A DNA stretch of 64,000 bases, from positions 186,001-250,000 of the forward strand of contig NZ_WHOB01000093.1 of NCBI RefSeq assembly GCF_013141775.1, given 5' to 3'. Positions 43,628 through 52,853 of the stretch are shown here, piece by piece. The position numbers were made by a program, and so were the translations under genes. Source of the DNA: Paenibacillus phytohabitans (GTDB taxonomy: Bacteria; Bacillota; Bacilli; Paenibacillales; Paenibacillaceae). Within the stretch, counting starts at the first letter, position 1, and every line of letters starts with the position of its first letter. Below the pieces are notes generated by a model. The model saw nothing but the letters and a program-made list of their open reading frames with translations. It did not search any database and was not told where the DNA came from.

Positions 43628-45712
43628 TCAGCCCGCCTTACGGATTACAATGAAGCAGGTGCTGTCCGGCAGTGCGACCGCCTGCCCGCTCTCATCCATC
43701 ACCACGACCCGATCCTGCAGCGCCTCCGTATACCCTTCCTGCAGGTAATGGCGGAAGACCTCAATCTTCGCCTGATCACCAAGCGTCTGCTCAATGAACG
43801 CGGCATATTGAGCCGGAGTGAAATATCCGAACTGCTCCTGTACCTCATGGATATAGGCTTCCTCGCCCCACGTATACGTGTACAGGAACTCCATCGCATC
43901 ATTCACCGGCATGAGGACCTCCCGGGCGCTAAGCTGCTCATACCGGATACTCCGGCCGGCAAAATCCTTCGCATACCGCTCCAGCCACGCCATTCCGTCA
44001 TCCTCCAGGAACCGCACTCTCCGCTGCTGATCCTCCGGCTCACTCATAATACCGTCGCGGATAATAATGACTCCGCCGTCCGCCAGCACCCCGAAAGCGC
44101 TGGTTAGCGCAGCAGCAACCGTCCCGTGATTGAACTTCTTCCCGTCCAGCGGGACATAGGAATACAGCTCATGCAGGATGGAGGAGAAAATCACTGTGTC
44201 GACCGTCCCCGCCTCCACGTAATCCTTCAGGTTCAGCGCATCGCCCTGGAGCACCTCCCAGCGGTGGTCTTCCCGCTGCTTGCGCTGCCGCAATGCTTCA
44301 ATGACATTGCTGGAGATATCGATGCCCACCGGAATCACGTCCGGCATCCGCTGCTCGATCAGATCCAGCAGCACCCCGCCGCCCGGCCCGATGTCCAGCA
44401 CCTTGCGGCCGGTGACGTAATCCAGAATGACCGCCTTATAATCTGCCGTATCATTCATCTGGCTTAAATACGTATCCTCGTTATGGAAGCGGTCGAACGC
44501 ATCCCGGCGCAGATCGAACAGATCGAACAGCAGCAGCACCGCCCGTTCATACAGCGCCGACTTCTCGGCTTCTATACAGAATTCAATCAGCTTCTCAGCC
44601 GCCGGGGAGAATTCGAAGTTGAAGAACAGCGTGTCGGGCAAATGCTCCTTCCGCAGCAGCCGGTGCAACAGATGCGGATTGCCGGAAGGCTGCTCCCCGC
44701 TGTAGATCTCTGTCCAGTCCAGCTCAGACAAGTATTTCTCAATGATCCGTTTCTTGTACACGTTGATCTTCTTGCTGCCCTTGTAGTCATAATAAATGCT
44801 ATTCATCACCGCTTCGAAGCTGATATGGTTCAGAGCGGACAAATCACTGCTAGCGGAGAGGCTTACTACTTTGAGAAACTGCTCCAGCGAGAAGGTCTGC
44901 AGTGCTGATTCCACATACCAGAAGGTGACAGGCTGCAGCGGCTCCAGTACAGCAGGATTGAAGCCCTCCTGTACAAGACTGCTCCACTCCGTCTCATAAT
45001 CCTCGCCCTGCGCGATAGACCCGGAGCGCATTCTCCGCAGACGCTCCTTCATCGGGACTTCATCATGCAGATTCCCCGAGGAGATTACGGCAATCAGCTC
45101 CATCACCTGAGGACGAACCTCCTGCCACAGCTCCGGGGCAACGGCAGAGATAATGCAGTGATTCAGCGCGAACAGCAGCCGCTCCAGCTCATCTGCAGTC
45201 AGCAGCCCCTGCTCCACCAGTCCGGATAACGGAAGATTGACCGAAGGCGGAACCTCGCCGCGGATCTGCTGCCCGATCAGCCCGTGGGTTTCGATCAGCC
45301 GGTGCACGATCAGCCGCTTATCCGCAGAGGCAGCGTCCTCCCGGTCATCCTCTGCATAACGCCAGTACAGCTGTGCCGAACCGATATTATGCACAAATAT
45401 ATTAATGCCGTCCTCCTGCCAGCTTCTGCGCTGCCGGATCGTACCGCCCTTGGCAGTCTCCGACCAGATCAGCGTCTCTTCAGCCAATTCCCTGATCCAG
45501 TAGGATAGCGGCAGACTGTCCAGTACGCGCAGGCTCCGCTCTACGTAATCCAGCACCGGACTCTGCTGCTCCAGTTCCCCCAGTGACTCTACCCGTTCGA
45601 GGTTCACAATCGTCTGCTCGGCCTGAACGATATATTCCAGCCACAGACAGCCTTCAACGGGGAGCCTTCCTTCTTCGCGGTATGTTTCAATAGCCTGCAA
45701 TGATTTCAGCAT
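43628..45712 (-). CDS. Large methyltransferase with uncharacterised N-terminal region (694 residues)
   Basis: Residues about 425-640 form a class I SAM methyltransferase: motif I KVLDIGPGGGVLLDLIEQ (437-454), acidic GIDISSNVIEA, TVDTVIFSSILHELYS and LADGGVIIIRDG. The first 420 residues are mostly helical, with no transmembrane segment and no family I can name (SLPLSYWIRELAEETLIW; FVHNIGSAQLYWRYAEDD; RRMRSGSIAQGEDYETEW). The C-terminal 60 residues (LDQ-type helices EAYIHEVQEQFGYFTPAQYA) are a separate small region. GGAGG is 7 bp before the ATG. Monocistronic. Substrate could be a protein, RNA or metabolite. Confidence 0.8.
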   Translation of the reverse strand: MLKSLQAIETYREEGRLPVEGCLWLEYIVQAEQTIVNLERVESLGELEQQSPVLDYVERSLRVLDSLPLSYWIRELAEETLIWSETAKGGTIRQRRSWQEDGINIFVHNIGSAQLYWRYAEDDREDAASADKRLIVHRLIETHGLIGQQIRGEVPPSVNLPLSGLVEQGLLTADELERLLFALNHCIISAVAPELWQEVRPQVMELIAVISSGNLHDEVPMKERLRRMRSGSIAQGEDYETEWSSLVQEGFNPAVLEPLQPVTFWYVESALQTFSLEQFLKVVSLSASSDLSALNHISFEAVMNSIYYDYKGSKKINVYKKRIIEKYLSELDWTEIYSGEQPSGNPHLLHRLLRKEHLPDTLFFNFEFSPAAEKLIEFCIEAEKSALYERAVLLLFDLFDLRRDAFDRFHNEDTYLSQMNDTADYKAVILDYVTGRKVLDIGPGGGVLLDLIEQRMPDVIPVGIDISSNVIEALRQRKQREDHRWEVLQGDALNLKDYVEAGTVDTVIFSSILHELYSYVPLDGKKFNHGTVAAALTSAFGVLADGGVIIIRDGIMSEPEDQQRRVRFLEDDGMAWLERYAKDFAGRSIRYEQLSAREVLMPVNDAMEFLYTYTWGEEAYIHEVQEQFGYFTPAQYAAFIEQTLGDQAKIEVFRHYLQEGYTEALQDRVVVMDESGQAVALPDSTCFIVIRKAG

Positions 45713-45904
45713 TTGCCTGCCTCCCTATGTAATAACGATCTCTATACAATAGCCCTGCTGGCTGCGGTTGAATCATGATCTCTATAGATCAACTTAAGCC
45801 CCCCCAGCTGGGCGAGGACGTAACTGCGGTGAATATTTGGCCTTCCAGCCGCTGTTGTGTCCAGATTTCTTTAGTTCATCTTATTCAAACTGTTAATACA
45901 ACAA

Positions 45905-45934
45905 ACCGCAAGCTTCTGAAGAGAAGCCTGCGGT
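45905..45934 (-). terminator. Hairpin after the epimerase gene
   Basis: ACCGCA.GCTTCT, loop, AGAAGC.TGCGGT, followed by TTGTTG on the minus strand, 62 bp past the stop at 45996. Weak T-tract. The rest of 45713-45995 shows no gene. Confidence 0.6.
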
Positions 45935-45995
45935 CAAGAAAATGCACTACTATTGTATATTGTATACCAGATTGCCGGGAGAAGATAAATCCAAT

Positions 45996-46838
45996 TTAAA
46001 GTGCACCTGCATCCCTAGCCGTATAGAATGACGGGAAAATCGGCCGGTAATGTAATTCGTCTCTGATCCGGGTGGTATCAATGACACCCTCCCATGGATT
46101 GAATTCCTGCTGCTGCGCTTCCGGGGAGGTTTCAAAATGATGCAGCTTCTGCAGCTCCGCAATGGTGATCGGTGCGTCGTCACCGACGTTGTAGATCCGG
46201 CCATCTATCCCGTCTGCGGAAGCAGCGAGCAGCAGGGCCTGACCCACATCGGCATGGTGCGCCATATGCATTCGTTTTGCCGGATTCCAATTGCCTGCGA
46301 GCGGCAGAAATTCTGTGATATGCGGATCCCGCTCACCGTAGACAAAGGGCAGCCTTACAATGCGCAGGCCTAATCCCTGTTCATGATGAAGCTGCAGCAG
46401 CGCTGCCTCAGCCTTGGCTTTGGACTGCGGATAAGCAAACGCAGGCTTCAGCTCGTCATCCTCCTGACTGGGTCCCGCGTTACTTCCGGAGCCGTAGACA
46501 TTGTTAGTGCTCGCAAAAACAAACCTTGGCACCCCCGCCTCCAGCACTGCCTTGGCCAGAGCGATGCTGCCATCGAAATTGGATATCCAGGTGGTATTCT
46601 CGTCTACCCCGCGGAACTGAGCTGCCAGATGAAACACAACATCAATCCCCCTGAGAGCCTCCACATAATGCTCCGGCTGCAGAAGCTCGCCTTCTACAAT
46701 CTCAGCCCCCAGCTGCTTAAGCCCCTCTGCCTTGGCAGCATCCCTGATCAACAGCTTAACGTGATGACCGCGCTGCAGCAGACGCGGAACGAAACGGCTG
46801 CCTACTTTACCGGTGGCTCCAGTTACAAATATGTTCAT
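45996..46838 (-). CDS. NAD-dependent epimerase/dehydratase
   Basis: 280 residues, extended short-chain dehydrogenase fold. GxxGxxG motif in VTGATGKVGSRF, DVVFHLAA, catalytic Tyr-Lys in FAYPQSKAKAEA and Ser/Thr in FASTNNVYG. Nucleotide-sugar or other substrate not known. AGGAGGATTTGAACT precedes the ATG. It diverges from the MmyB-type regulator, a pairing commonly seen for this regulator family with dehydrogenases. Confidence 0.9.
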   Translation of the reverse strand: MNIFVTGATGKVGSRFVPRLLQRGHHVKLLIRDAAKAEGLKQLGAEIVEGELLQPEHYVEALRGIDVVFHLAAQFRGVDENTTWISNFDGSIALAKAVLEAGVPRFVFASTNNVYGSGSNAGPSQEDDELKPAFAYPQSKAKAEAALLQLHHEQGLGLRIVRLPFVYGERDPHITEFLPLAGNWNPAKRMHMAHHADVGQALLLAASADGIDGRIYNVGDDAPITIAELQKLHHFETSPEAQQQEFNPWEGVIDTTRIRDELHYRPIFPSFYTARDAGAL

Positions 46839-46867
46839 AGTTCAAATCCTCCTAAGTTTATAGATGC

Positions 46868-46882
46868 TATACTGGCAGTATA
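46868..46882. promoter_or_regulatory. Palindromic operator overlapping the divergent promoters
   Basis: TATACTG G CAGTATA, perfect 7-bp arms. The TATAAT at 46879-46884 overlaps its right arm, and the reverse strand has TATACT within it, so a bound repressor would block both the regulator and epimerase genes. Confidence 0.6.
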
Positions 46883-46955
46883 ATAGAATGTGTAACTGGC
46901 ATCCTTCCTGCGTTTATCGTAGGACTGTCAGTGTCAGGATAAGGAGGAGTTCAAC

Positions 46956-47789
46956 ATGGAAGAGGTTTCTTCCAGAATGCCGTTAGGAGAATTTCTGCGT
47001 TCGCGCCGGGAACGTCTGACTCTTGAAGAAGCCGGGTTAGTCTCTTATGGAAGACGGCGGACTCCGGGACTCCGCCGGGAAGAAGTGGCCCAGCTTGCCC
47101 ACATCGGAACCTCATGGTACACCTCTCTGGAGCAGGGAAGAAGTATCAATCCTTCAGAGGATGTACTGAATAACATAGCAGAGGCGCTGCGGCTGACTGA
47201 AGACGAACGTCACCATCTTCATCTTCTTGCCAGACCGGTGCAGCAGCAGGCCGTAGAAGATCAGCAACTGAATACAGGCCTGGAACGGATGATTAAGGCC
47301 CTGGAGCCGAATCCGGCCTTCGTAATCGGGAGAAGCTGGGATTTGCTGTTATGGAATCAGGCAGCGGAGCTGGTTTTCGGCTTTCCTTCATTCTCAGAGG
47401 GTGAGCAGGAGCGTCCCAATTGGATGAGACTGTTATTGACGGGCGGGAAACGAAGAATGAATTCAGAGGACTGGGAGAGTAAAGCAGAAGTCATCGTTGC
47501 ACGCTTTCGTGCGGATTACGCACATTTTCCTAATGACCCGAGGTTCAAGGAGCTTATCGGGGAATTTATGCAGAGCAGCCCGCTGTTCCGCGAGAAATGG
47601 CCGCTGCATGATGTTCAGGTTGTAACGGACTGCCACAAACAGTGGAATGCGCCGGGCATCGGGGAGCTGGAGTTCGAACATATGACCCTACAGCCCCAGG
47701 GCCATCCAGATCTGAAGATCATGATTTATACAGCTACTGCCGAAACAGCTGCGCGTCTGCAAAGTCTAATGAACACCAGCGAACATTAA
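46956..47789 (+). CDS. XRE family regulator with MmyB-like ligand domain
   Basis: 277 residues. An N-terminal HTH_31-type domain (LGEFLRSRRERLTLEEAGL; TPGLRREEVAQLAHIGTSWY; TSLEQGRSINPSEDVLNNIA) is followed by the MmyB-like PAS-type ligand domain (NPAFVIGRSWDLLLWNQAAE; FRADYAHFPNDPRFKELIGE; LEFEHMTLQPQGHPDLKIMI). Family members bind fatty-acid-like ligands. AAGGAGG precedes the ATG. Confidence 0.93.
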   Translation: MEEVSSRMPLGEFLRSRRERLTLEEAGLVSYGRRRTPGLRREEVAQLAHIGTSWYTSLEQGRSINPSEDVLNNIAEALRLTEDERHHLHLLARPVQQQAVEDQQLNTGLERMIKALEPNPAFVIGRSWDLLLWNQAAELVFGFPSFSEGEQERPNWMRLLLTGGKRRMNSEDWESKAEVIVARFRADYAHFPNDPRFKELIGEFMQSSPLFREKWPLHDVQVVTDCHKQWNAPGIGELEFEHMTLQPQGHPDLKIMIYTATAETAARLQSLMNTSEH

Positions 47790-47813
47790 TCATGCGTTTA
47801 TGGGTTCAAAAAT

Positions 47814-47862
47814 AACAGCAGCAAACCAGGACATGATTCTCCCGTCCACGGTTGCTGCTGTT
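47814..47862. terminator. Terminator shared by regulator and glycan operon
   Basis: AACAGCAGCAA and TTGCTGCTGTT with a 27-base loop between convergent stops at 47789 and 47879. Confidence 0.75.
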
Positions 47863-47878
47863 TCGTTATCCGCTAAGC

Positions 47879-49810
47879 CTATCTTCTACCCGTTCTCCGC
47901 CGGTACATGACCGCTGCCGCTACAACGATCAGCGCCGATCCAGCGAGCAGGATCACTAAGGTATCGCTGCCTTGGCTGGCTTCCTCTGGCTGGACAGCTT
48001 CAGCAGAATTCTCCACTGAATTTGCTGCTGCAGTATCTGCCGATGCCGGATCAGCAGATTCCGCCAGCACCTCTACAGCCTGCCCGTCCGCTTCTTCCGC
48101 AGCCAGCGCTGCCGCCTTTTCTGCATCCTCTGCGGAGACCCCGGCAATTTGAGTGCCTGTCTTGGTAATCGTATACGGGATAACTGCACCGCTGCGGAAA
48201 TGCATCTTCAGCTGCACTTCCCCATCCTTCACTTCTTTCCAGAATTCATCCGTGAATTTGATCTCTCCGGTCGTATAGTCCGGATAGAAGGCTTTGTAGT
48301 ACTCCTTGAAGGGAGTCCAGTCATTAGGTCCGGCATTGCCGCCAGCCGTATAGACGGCTTCCAGTGTTGCCAGACTATCCCCGTTGAACCAGGCCGGGAT
48401 TGTATATATCCCCTCCGGAGCCTGCGCACTGATGAAGCTGGGCGTGTCGTAATAAATAATGTCCATTCTCCAGTCAGCACCCGCGCTGAATCTGGCAGTT
48501 AGCACTGCATTAATACCGTACTTCTGCGTAACAAGTTTCTGCAGCAGCCCGGCATGGAGGATAAGGTTCTCTCCCTCAAGCTCATAATCCGTTCCTTTTA
48601 CAAGCACTTGTTCCTGATTAAGCAACGCCGTGAACGTATTGCCGTTCAAATTCAGGGGAATGGCGGTATCCTTCATTTCCGCATCCTTTAGAATATAGAC
48701 CGAATCCGTCTCCGCATTGGAGGAACGGCCTTTCCAGCCCTGCTTCATCACCTGATGAAGCTCCTCGTCTACCCACTTGAATGTGCGCCGGTCGAAATGC
48801 TGCCCGTTGTCCCATAACATCAGCGGCATTTTTTTCTCATGGGCATAGTAGGTAACGTATTCAAAAAACTTCAGAATCTCGCCATGCTGGACCGTACTCA
48901 GCGATTTATCGAACCCGAGCAGGCCGAATTCCCCGATAATTACGGGAATGCCCTTGGCTGTGAAGGTATCATAAGCCCGGTCGAACGCCTGAATCAGATC
49001 CTCCCTGGCCGTGGTATCGAACGTGGTCGAGCCCCCAAGGTTCACACTGAACGCATAATAACCATAGTAATGGAACGTTGCTATCAGTCTATCATCATTT
49101 AATTTCTTGATGGTTGCGGCTAATGCATCCAGTCTGGCCTGGGTAGGGGCAGCAGTGAGCGTAGAAAGTACCAGCGGCCGCTGCTTGTTGTTCCCTCCGG
49201 AATGCCGGACAATAGTATGAAAGGACACATTCAGTTCATCCAGCATAGTGAAATATTCCGGGCTGTCCTTACTCCAGTCGTCGGAGAAACGCGGCTCATT
49301 CAGACTCTCGAACATCAGGCTGTCCGGATAATTCTTGAAATGCCCGGCAATCTGCGTCCAGGCGGCATTGAATCTGTCCAGCACCTCATCATGCTCCGCT
49401 GCCATGTTCATCACCCAGTTACTGTCATGATGAAGATTAATAATCACATGAAGGTTCGCAGCCAGCGACCAGTCAACAACCTCCTGAATCCGGGCCATGA
49501 AGTCCTGCCGGATTGCATAATCAGGAGCATCGCCCATCCGGTGCTTCCAGGTAACCGGGATACGGATGCTCTTATAGCCCTCCTCCGCAAGCTGCCCGAT
49601 GAAGGCCTGGGTCACGGCCGGGTTCCCCCATGAGGTTTCGTCCCCGGAAGCCTCGAAGGTATTCCCCAGGTTCCAGCCCGGTCCGAGCGATTCAACATAA
49701 GCCTGCAGGGCATTCTTCTTCGCCCGGGTTTCCGCCTGCGCAGGAACTGCCGTCACCAGGACGGCCAGCAGCAGTATACAGGTAATGACGAACGAGCGTT
49801 TCAGCTTCAT
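47879..49810 (-). CDS. Membrane-anchored GH5 endoglucanase with X2 and CBM46-like modules
   Basis: 643 residues. Signal peptide 1-26 (cleavage after PAQA), GH5 barrel about 35-355 of the GH5_4 style (GPGWNLGNTFEA; acid/base Glu172 in FESLNEPRF; nucleophile Glu294 in VIIGEFG), an Ig-like X2 module about 365-455 (IPLNLNGNTFTALL), a CBM46-like module about 460-555 (WFNGDSLATLEAVYTAG), an Ala/Glu-rich spacer, then a C-terminal membrane segment (about 613-634) and RRRTGRR. There is no LPXTG, so it is held by the helix itself. Cuts beta-glucan, glucomannan or xyloglucan at the cell surface. Last gene of the operon. Confidence 0.9.
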   Translation of the reverse strand: MKLKRSFVITCILLLAVLVTAVPAQAETRAKKNALQAYVESLGPGWNLGNTFEASGDETSWGNPAVTQAFIGQLAEEGYKSIRIPVTWKHRMGDAPDYAIRQDFMARIQEVVDWSLAANLHVIINLHHDSNWVMNMAAEHDEVLDRFNAAWTQIAGHFKNYPDSLMFESLNEPRFSDDWSKDSPEYFTMLDELNVSFHTIVRHSGGNNKQRPLVLSTLTAAPTQARLDALAATIKKLNDDRLIATFHYYGYYAFSVNLGGSTTFDTTAREDLIQAFDRAYDTFTAKGIPVIIGEFGLLGFDKSLSTVQHGEILKFFEYVTYYAHEKKMPLMLWDNGQHFDRRTFKWVDEELHQVMKQGWKGRSSNAETDSVYILKDAEMKDTAIPLNLNGNTFTALLNQEQVLVKGTDYELEGENLILHAGLLQKLVTQKYGINAVLTARFSAGADWRMDIIYYDTPSFISAQAPEGIYTIPAWFNGDSLATLEAVYTAGGNAGPNDWTPFKEYYKAFYPDYTTGEIKFTDEFWKEVKDGEVQLKMHFRSGAVIPYTITKTGTQIAGVSAEDAEKAAALAAEEADGQAVEVLAESADPASADTAAANSVENSAEAVQPEEASQGSDTLVILLAGSALIVVAAAVMYRRRTGRR

Positions 49811-49852
49811 CTCAGGCCGCCTTCCTAATCATTTCTAAATACACATGCTCAT

Positions 49853-50893
49853 TCAACTGCTGCTTAATTCGTCCTCGTCCCTCAGATTTGGAAGCTCATC
49901 CTTCGTTACCGTGAGCGGATGATCATAATACTTGATCAGATGCTTGCGCTCCGTATATCCGCTGCTGTAGGCTCTCCGGCCATCCTCTTCAGTCATATAC
50001 ACAAATGTGCCGTACCAGGTGCAGTTCCAGGCCCACAGGGCCTGATCCTTCAGCATGGAATCCGGGTCCGGAAGCACTCCATTCTCCGATAAGGCAATGA
50101 TTTTGTTCTGCCCGGTATAGCTTCGGGCACGCTGGAAATGCCCCTTCTGCGAGCTATAGTCTCTGGCCGAAGGATACAGATCCTCTCCGATGATATCAAC
50201 GTATTCATCACCCGGATACCAGTCACCATGCTGGCCGTTCCATACCCAGATCAGGTTATTCAGCTTATGCAGATTCGTCATCCGGTCATACATCAGCTTC
50301 CACAGCCGGATATACGGATCAGCGCCGCGCGCGCCCCACCAGAACCAGCCGCCAGATGCCTCGTGCAGCGGTCTCCACAGTACGGGGACTCCGGCAGCCT
50401 GAAGCCGCTTCAGCTGCAGGGCGATGGCATCCATATCCCGCAGCAGCAATTGATACTCCTCCGATTCCGGATGATCCAACGCCTGTGCAAGATCAAAGGT
50501 CGTGGCCTTGGTATAGAAGCCGCTTCCCCAGGTCTTGTCGGGCGGCAGATCGATCAGATCCTTGGGCGCGTTCCAGTGCCAGCAGAAGGTGACAATCCCG
50601 CCGCTCCGCCACCAGCCGATGGCAATATCGGTGTCACTGCACTGCGCCCCCCGCTCCGTCCGGGAAGGCGAATAATTCATGAAGTCGAAACCATAGACAG
50701 CCGGGTACTTGCCTGTCACTTCGTACAGAATCTCAAGCTCGGGCGCCGATTCGACACCGATCTGCTGTCCCGTTAATACACGGGACCCGTAGATGCTGCA
50801 CAGATAGGTCATTAGCCTAAGCGCACCCGCATCCGCATGCGGGTTCACCAGCTTAGGCTCCACTATATATTGGGATGCCTTCTCTTTATGCAT
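49853..50893 (-). CDS. GH26 beta-mannanase-like enzyme, cytoplasmic
   Basis: 346 residues, catalytic domain only. Acid/base Glu178 in LWRPLHEASGGWFWWG and nucleophile Glu270 in ALSENGVLP; subsite residues FCWHWNAP and VWNGQHGDWYPGD are conserved. There is no signal peptide, unlike most GH26 mannanases, so it probably works on imported manno- or mixed-linkage oligosaccharides. Ribosome site AGAGG about 10 bp before the ATG. It lies between the second permease pair and GH5. Confidence 0.9.
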   Translation of the reverse strand: MHKEKASQYIVEPKLVNPHADAGALRLMTYLCSIYGSRVLTGQQIGVESAPELEILYEVTGKYPAVYGFDFMNYSPSRTERGAQCSDTDIAIGWWRSGGIVTFCWHWNAPKDLIDLPPDKTWGSGFYTKATTFDLAQALDHPESEEYQLLLRDMDAIALQLKRLQAAGVPVLWRPLHEASGGWFWWGARGADPYIRLWKLMYDRMTNLHKLNNLIWVWNGQHGDWYPGDEYVDIIGEDLYPSARDYSSQKGHFQRARSYTGQNKIIALSENGVLPDPDSMLKDQALWAWNCTWYGTFVYMTEEDGRRAYSSGYTERKHLIKYYDHPLTVTKDELPNLRDEDELSSS

Positions 50894-50918
50894 GTTCTAA
50901 ATTCCTCTCTGAATGAGA

Positions 50919-51929
50919 TCAACCGATAATTCCGCTGCGTTCCACGCTCTCTACGAAGTAACGCTGCACCACCATATATAAGGTAATCAGCGGGAGAATC
51001 GCCAGCAGGATACCGGTATCGATAATCATCGCTACGTGATTGGGGTCCGCCTTAACACCCGATCCCCCGCCTACCCCAAGCAATCCCGGCAGCAGGGCAT
51101 TGGCCTGCGCGGCCAGCGAGCTGACCTTCGTAGGCATAAGTGCAATTTCACTCATGAACAGCGAGGTGAAGAAGGTATCGTTATACTGCCAGACGAAGCA
51201 GAACAGGATGACCGTAATCATCGGCGAGACCGCATTGGGCAGCATAATCCGCAGGAACGTCTTCACGCCCCCTGCACCGTCGATCAGCGCCGCTTCCTCA
51301 ATCTCCTTCGGCATCCCCTTGAAGAACTGGCGGAAAATATAAATGAACAACCCCGCCTTAAGTCCGATGGCAGTCGCGGATGTAATCATCGATGGCCAAT
51401 ACGTATTGAGCAGATTAATGCCGCTTCTCCCTGTAAACAAATGAATAATCCCCATAATGTCAAAGCTTCTGAAATGCAGGTACATCGGCACCATCAGCGT
51501 GCTGGTAGGGACAAGCAGGGTAAGAATGACGAGCGCGAACAGGATATTGCTCCCCGGAAAGCTGAACCGGGCGAAGCCGTAACCGGCCAAAGCGCAGGAA
51601 GCCGTGGTCAGCACCGTAGTCACTACGACGAAGAGCAGCGTATTCCCCAGCAGCGGGAAGTAGTCCAGAATCTGCATCGCCATTCTGATGTTATCCATAG
51701 TGTAGTGGACCGGAATCATATAAATCGTCGGATTGTAAATATCCGCTTTATCCTTGAAGGCGATCGAGAACTTCATAAGCAGCGGGTAAATAATGATGAA
51801 GGAGATCCCGATGACCAGCGCATAGCGGAACAGTGCGTATAGAAGATCCACTGCTTTGCCTTTTAGCTTATGGACTCTATGGTGATTCGCCTCCCTATGA
51901 GCAGGCTGAACAGATTGAGGAGCTTGCAT
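50919..51929 (-). CDS. Carbohydrate ABC permease (MalG type), second pair
   Basis: 336 residues, longer than usual because of a 30-residue polar N-terminus and an insert of about 25 residues after helix 5 (ANALLPGLLGVGGGSGVKAD). EAA loop: EIEEAALIDGAGGVKTFLRI, then MLPNAVSP. GGAGGGTACGGCT before the ATG. Confidence 0.92.
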   Translation of the reverse strand: MQAPQSVQPAHREANHHRVHKLKGKAVDLLYALFRYALVIGISFIIIYPLLMKFSIAFKDKADIYNPTIYMIPVHYTMDNIRMAMQILDYFPLLGNTLLFVVVTTVLTTASCALAGYGFARFSFPGSNILFALVILTLLVPTSTLMVPMYLHFRSFDIMGIIHLFTGRSGINLLNTYWPSMITSATAIGLKAGLFIYIFRQFFKGMPKEIEEAALIDGAGGVKTFLRIMLPNAVSPMITVILFCFVWQYNDTFFTSLFMSEIALMPTKVSSLAAQANALLPGLLGVGGGSGVKADPNHVAMIIDTGILLAILPLITLYMVVQRYFVESVERSGIIG

Positions 51930-51953
51930 AGCCGTACCCTCCTTTGCGATTAA

Positions 51954-52853
51954 TCAATTGTAATGCACTCTTTTGGACAGGAAGTATCCTACAATAATCA
52001 GGACGATGCTGATAATCAGCGTATAGATCCACGACATGGCCGCACTGAGACCAAAGTTCTGGGTGGTGAACGCGGTGGTGAAGATCATTTGCGTTACTTT
52101 GCTACCCGTGAAAGAGTCGATAATGGTGTAGATCACATTGGTCAGGATGAGCGGGCTTACCAGCGGGAAGGTGATTTTCCAAAAGGATTCATAAGCGGTC
52201 GCCCCTTCAATCTTCGCTACCTCGTACATCGCTCCCGGCACCGACTGCAGCGCGGCCAGGAAGATTAGAATCTGTACACCCGAGCTCGTAATAATCTCAT
52301 AAATCCGCAGGATAGCATCCACAATGTAATCCACGAACGACAGCGGCAGACCGATATCACTCAGAATCATCACCATAGACATGACGTTGTACTGGGAGCC
52401 GGATTGACCGAGTTCATTCACAGCCGTGGCATCCCCCACCAGGTTGATCAGTCCGGACGCTTCTGCCGCCGAGATCGCATTCGAAGCCAGAATAACAGGC
52501 AGAAAGAATATCGCACGGGCCAGAACTCTCCCCCGGAATTTCTGATTCAGCAGCGTTGCCGAGAACAGGCTGAAGAACAGGATCATTGGAACGTTAAGCA
52601 CCATATCCCTGACGGATTCGGTGAGTACGCGGTTGAAGGTTGCATCTACAAACAATGCATTATTGAAATTAGACCAGCCTACCCATTCCAGTGTGAAACC
52701 TGACGGATCAACGTTTAATTTGCTGAAGCTGAACTTAACCGACTGGATGAGCGGAGCCGCGAACATGAACACGAAGCCAAGCAGCCACGGCGTAATAAAG
52801 GCGACTCCCAGCCAAGAGCGCTTGTGATTTAAGCTGAGCTTGCTCCCCCTCAT
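51954..52853 (-). CDS. Carbohydrate ABC permease (MalF type), second pair
   Basis: 299 residues, six helices. EAA-like loop: MYEVAKIEGATAYESFWKIT, then FPLVSP, in which the usual second Ala of EAA is Lys. Start ATG overlaps the DUF5696 stop by 4 bp (ATGA), so it is coupled to that gene. No ATPase gene in the operon. Confidence 0.92.
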   Translation of the reverse strand: MRGSKLSLNHKRSWLGVAFITPWLLGFVFMFAAPLIQSVKFSFSKLNVDPSGFTLEWVGWSNFNNALFVDATFNRVLTESVRDMVLNVPMILFFSLFSATLLNQKFRGRVLARAIFFLPVILASNAISAAEASGLINLVGDATAVNELGQSGSQYNVMSMVMILSDIGLPLSFVDYIVDAILRIYEIITSSGVQILIFLAALQSVPGAMYEVAKIEGATAYESFWKITFPLVSPLILTNVIYTIIDSFTGSKVTQMIFTTAFTTQNFGLSAAMSWIYTLIISIVLIIVGYFLSKRVHYN

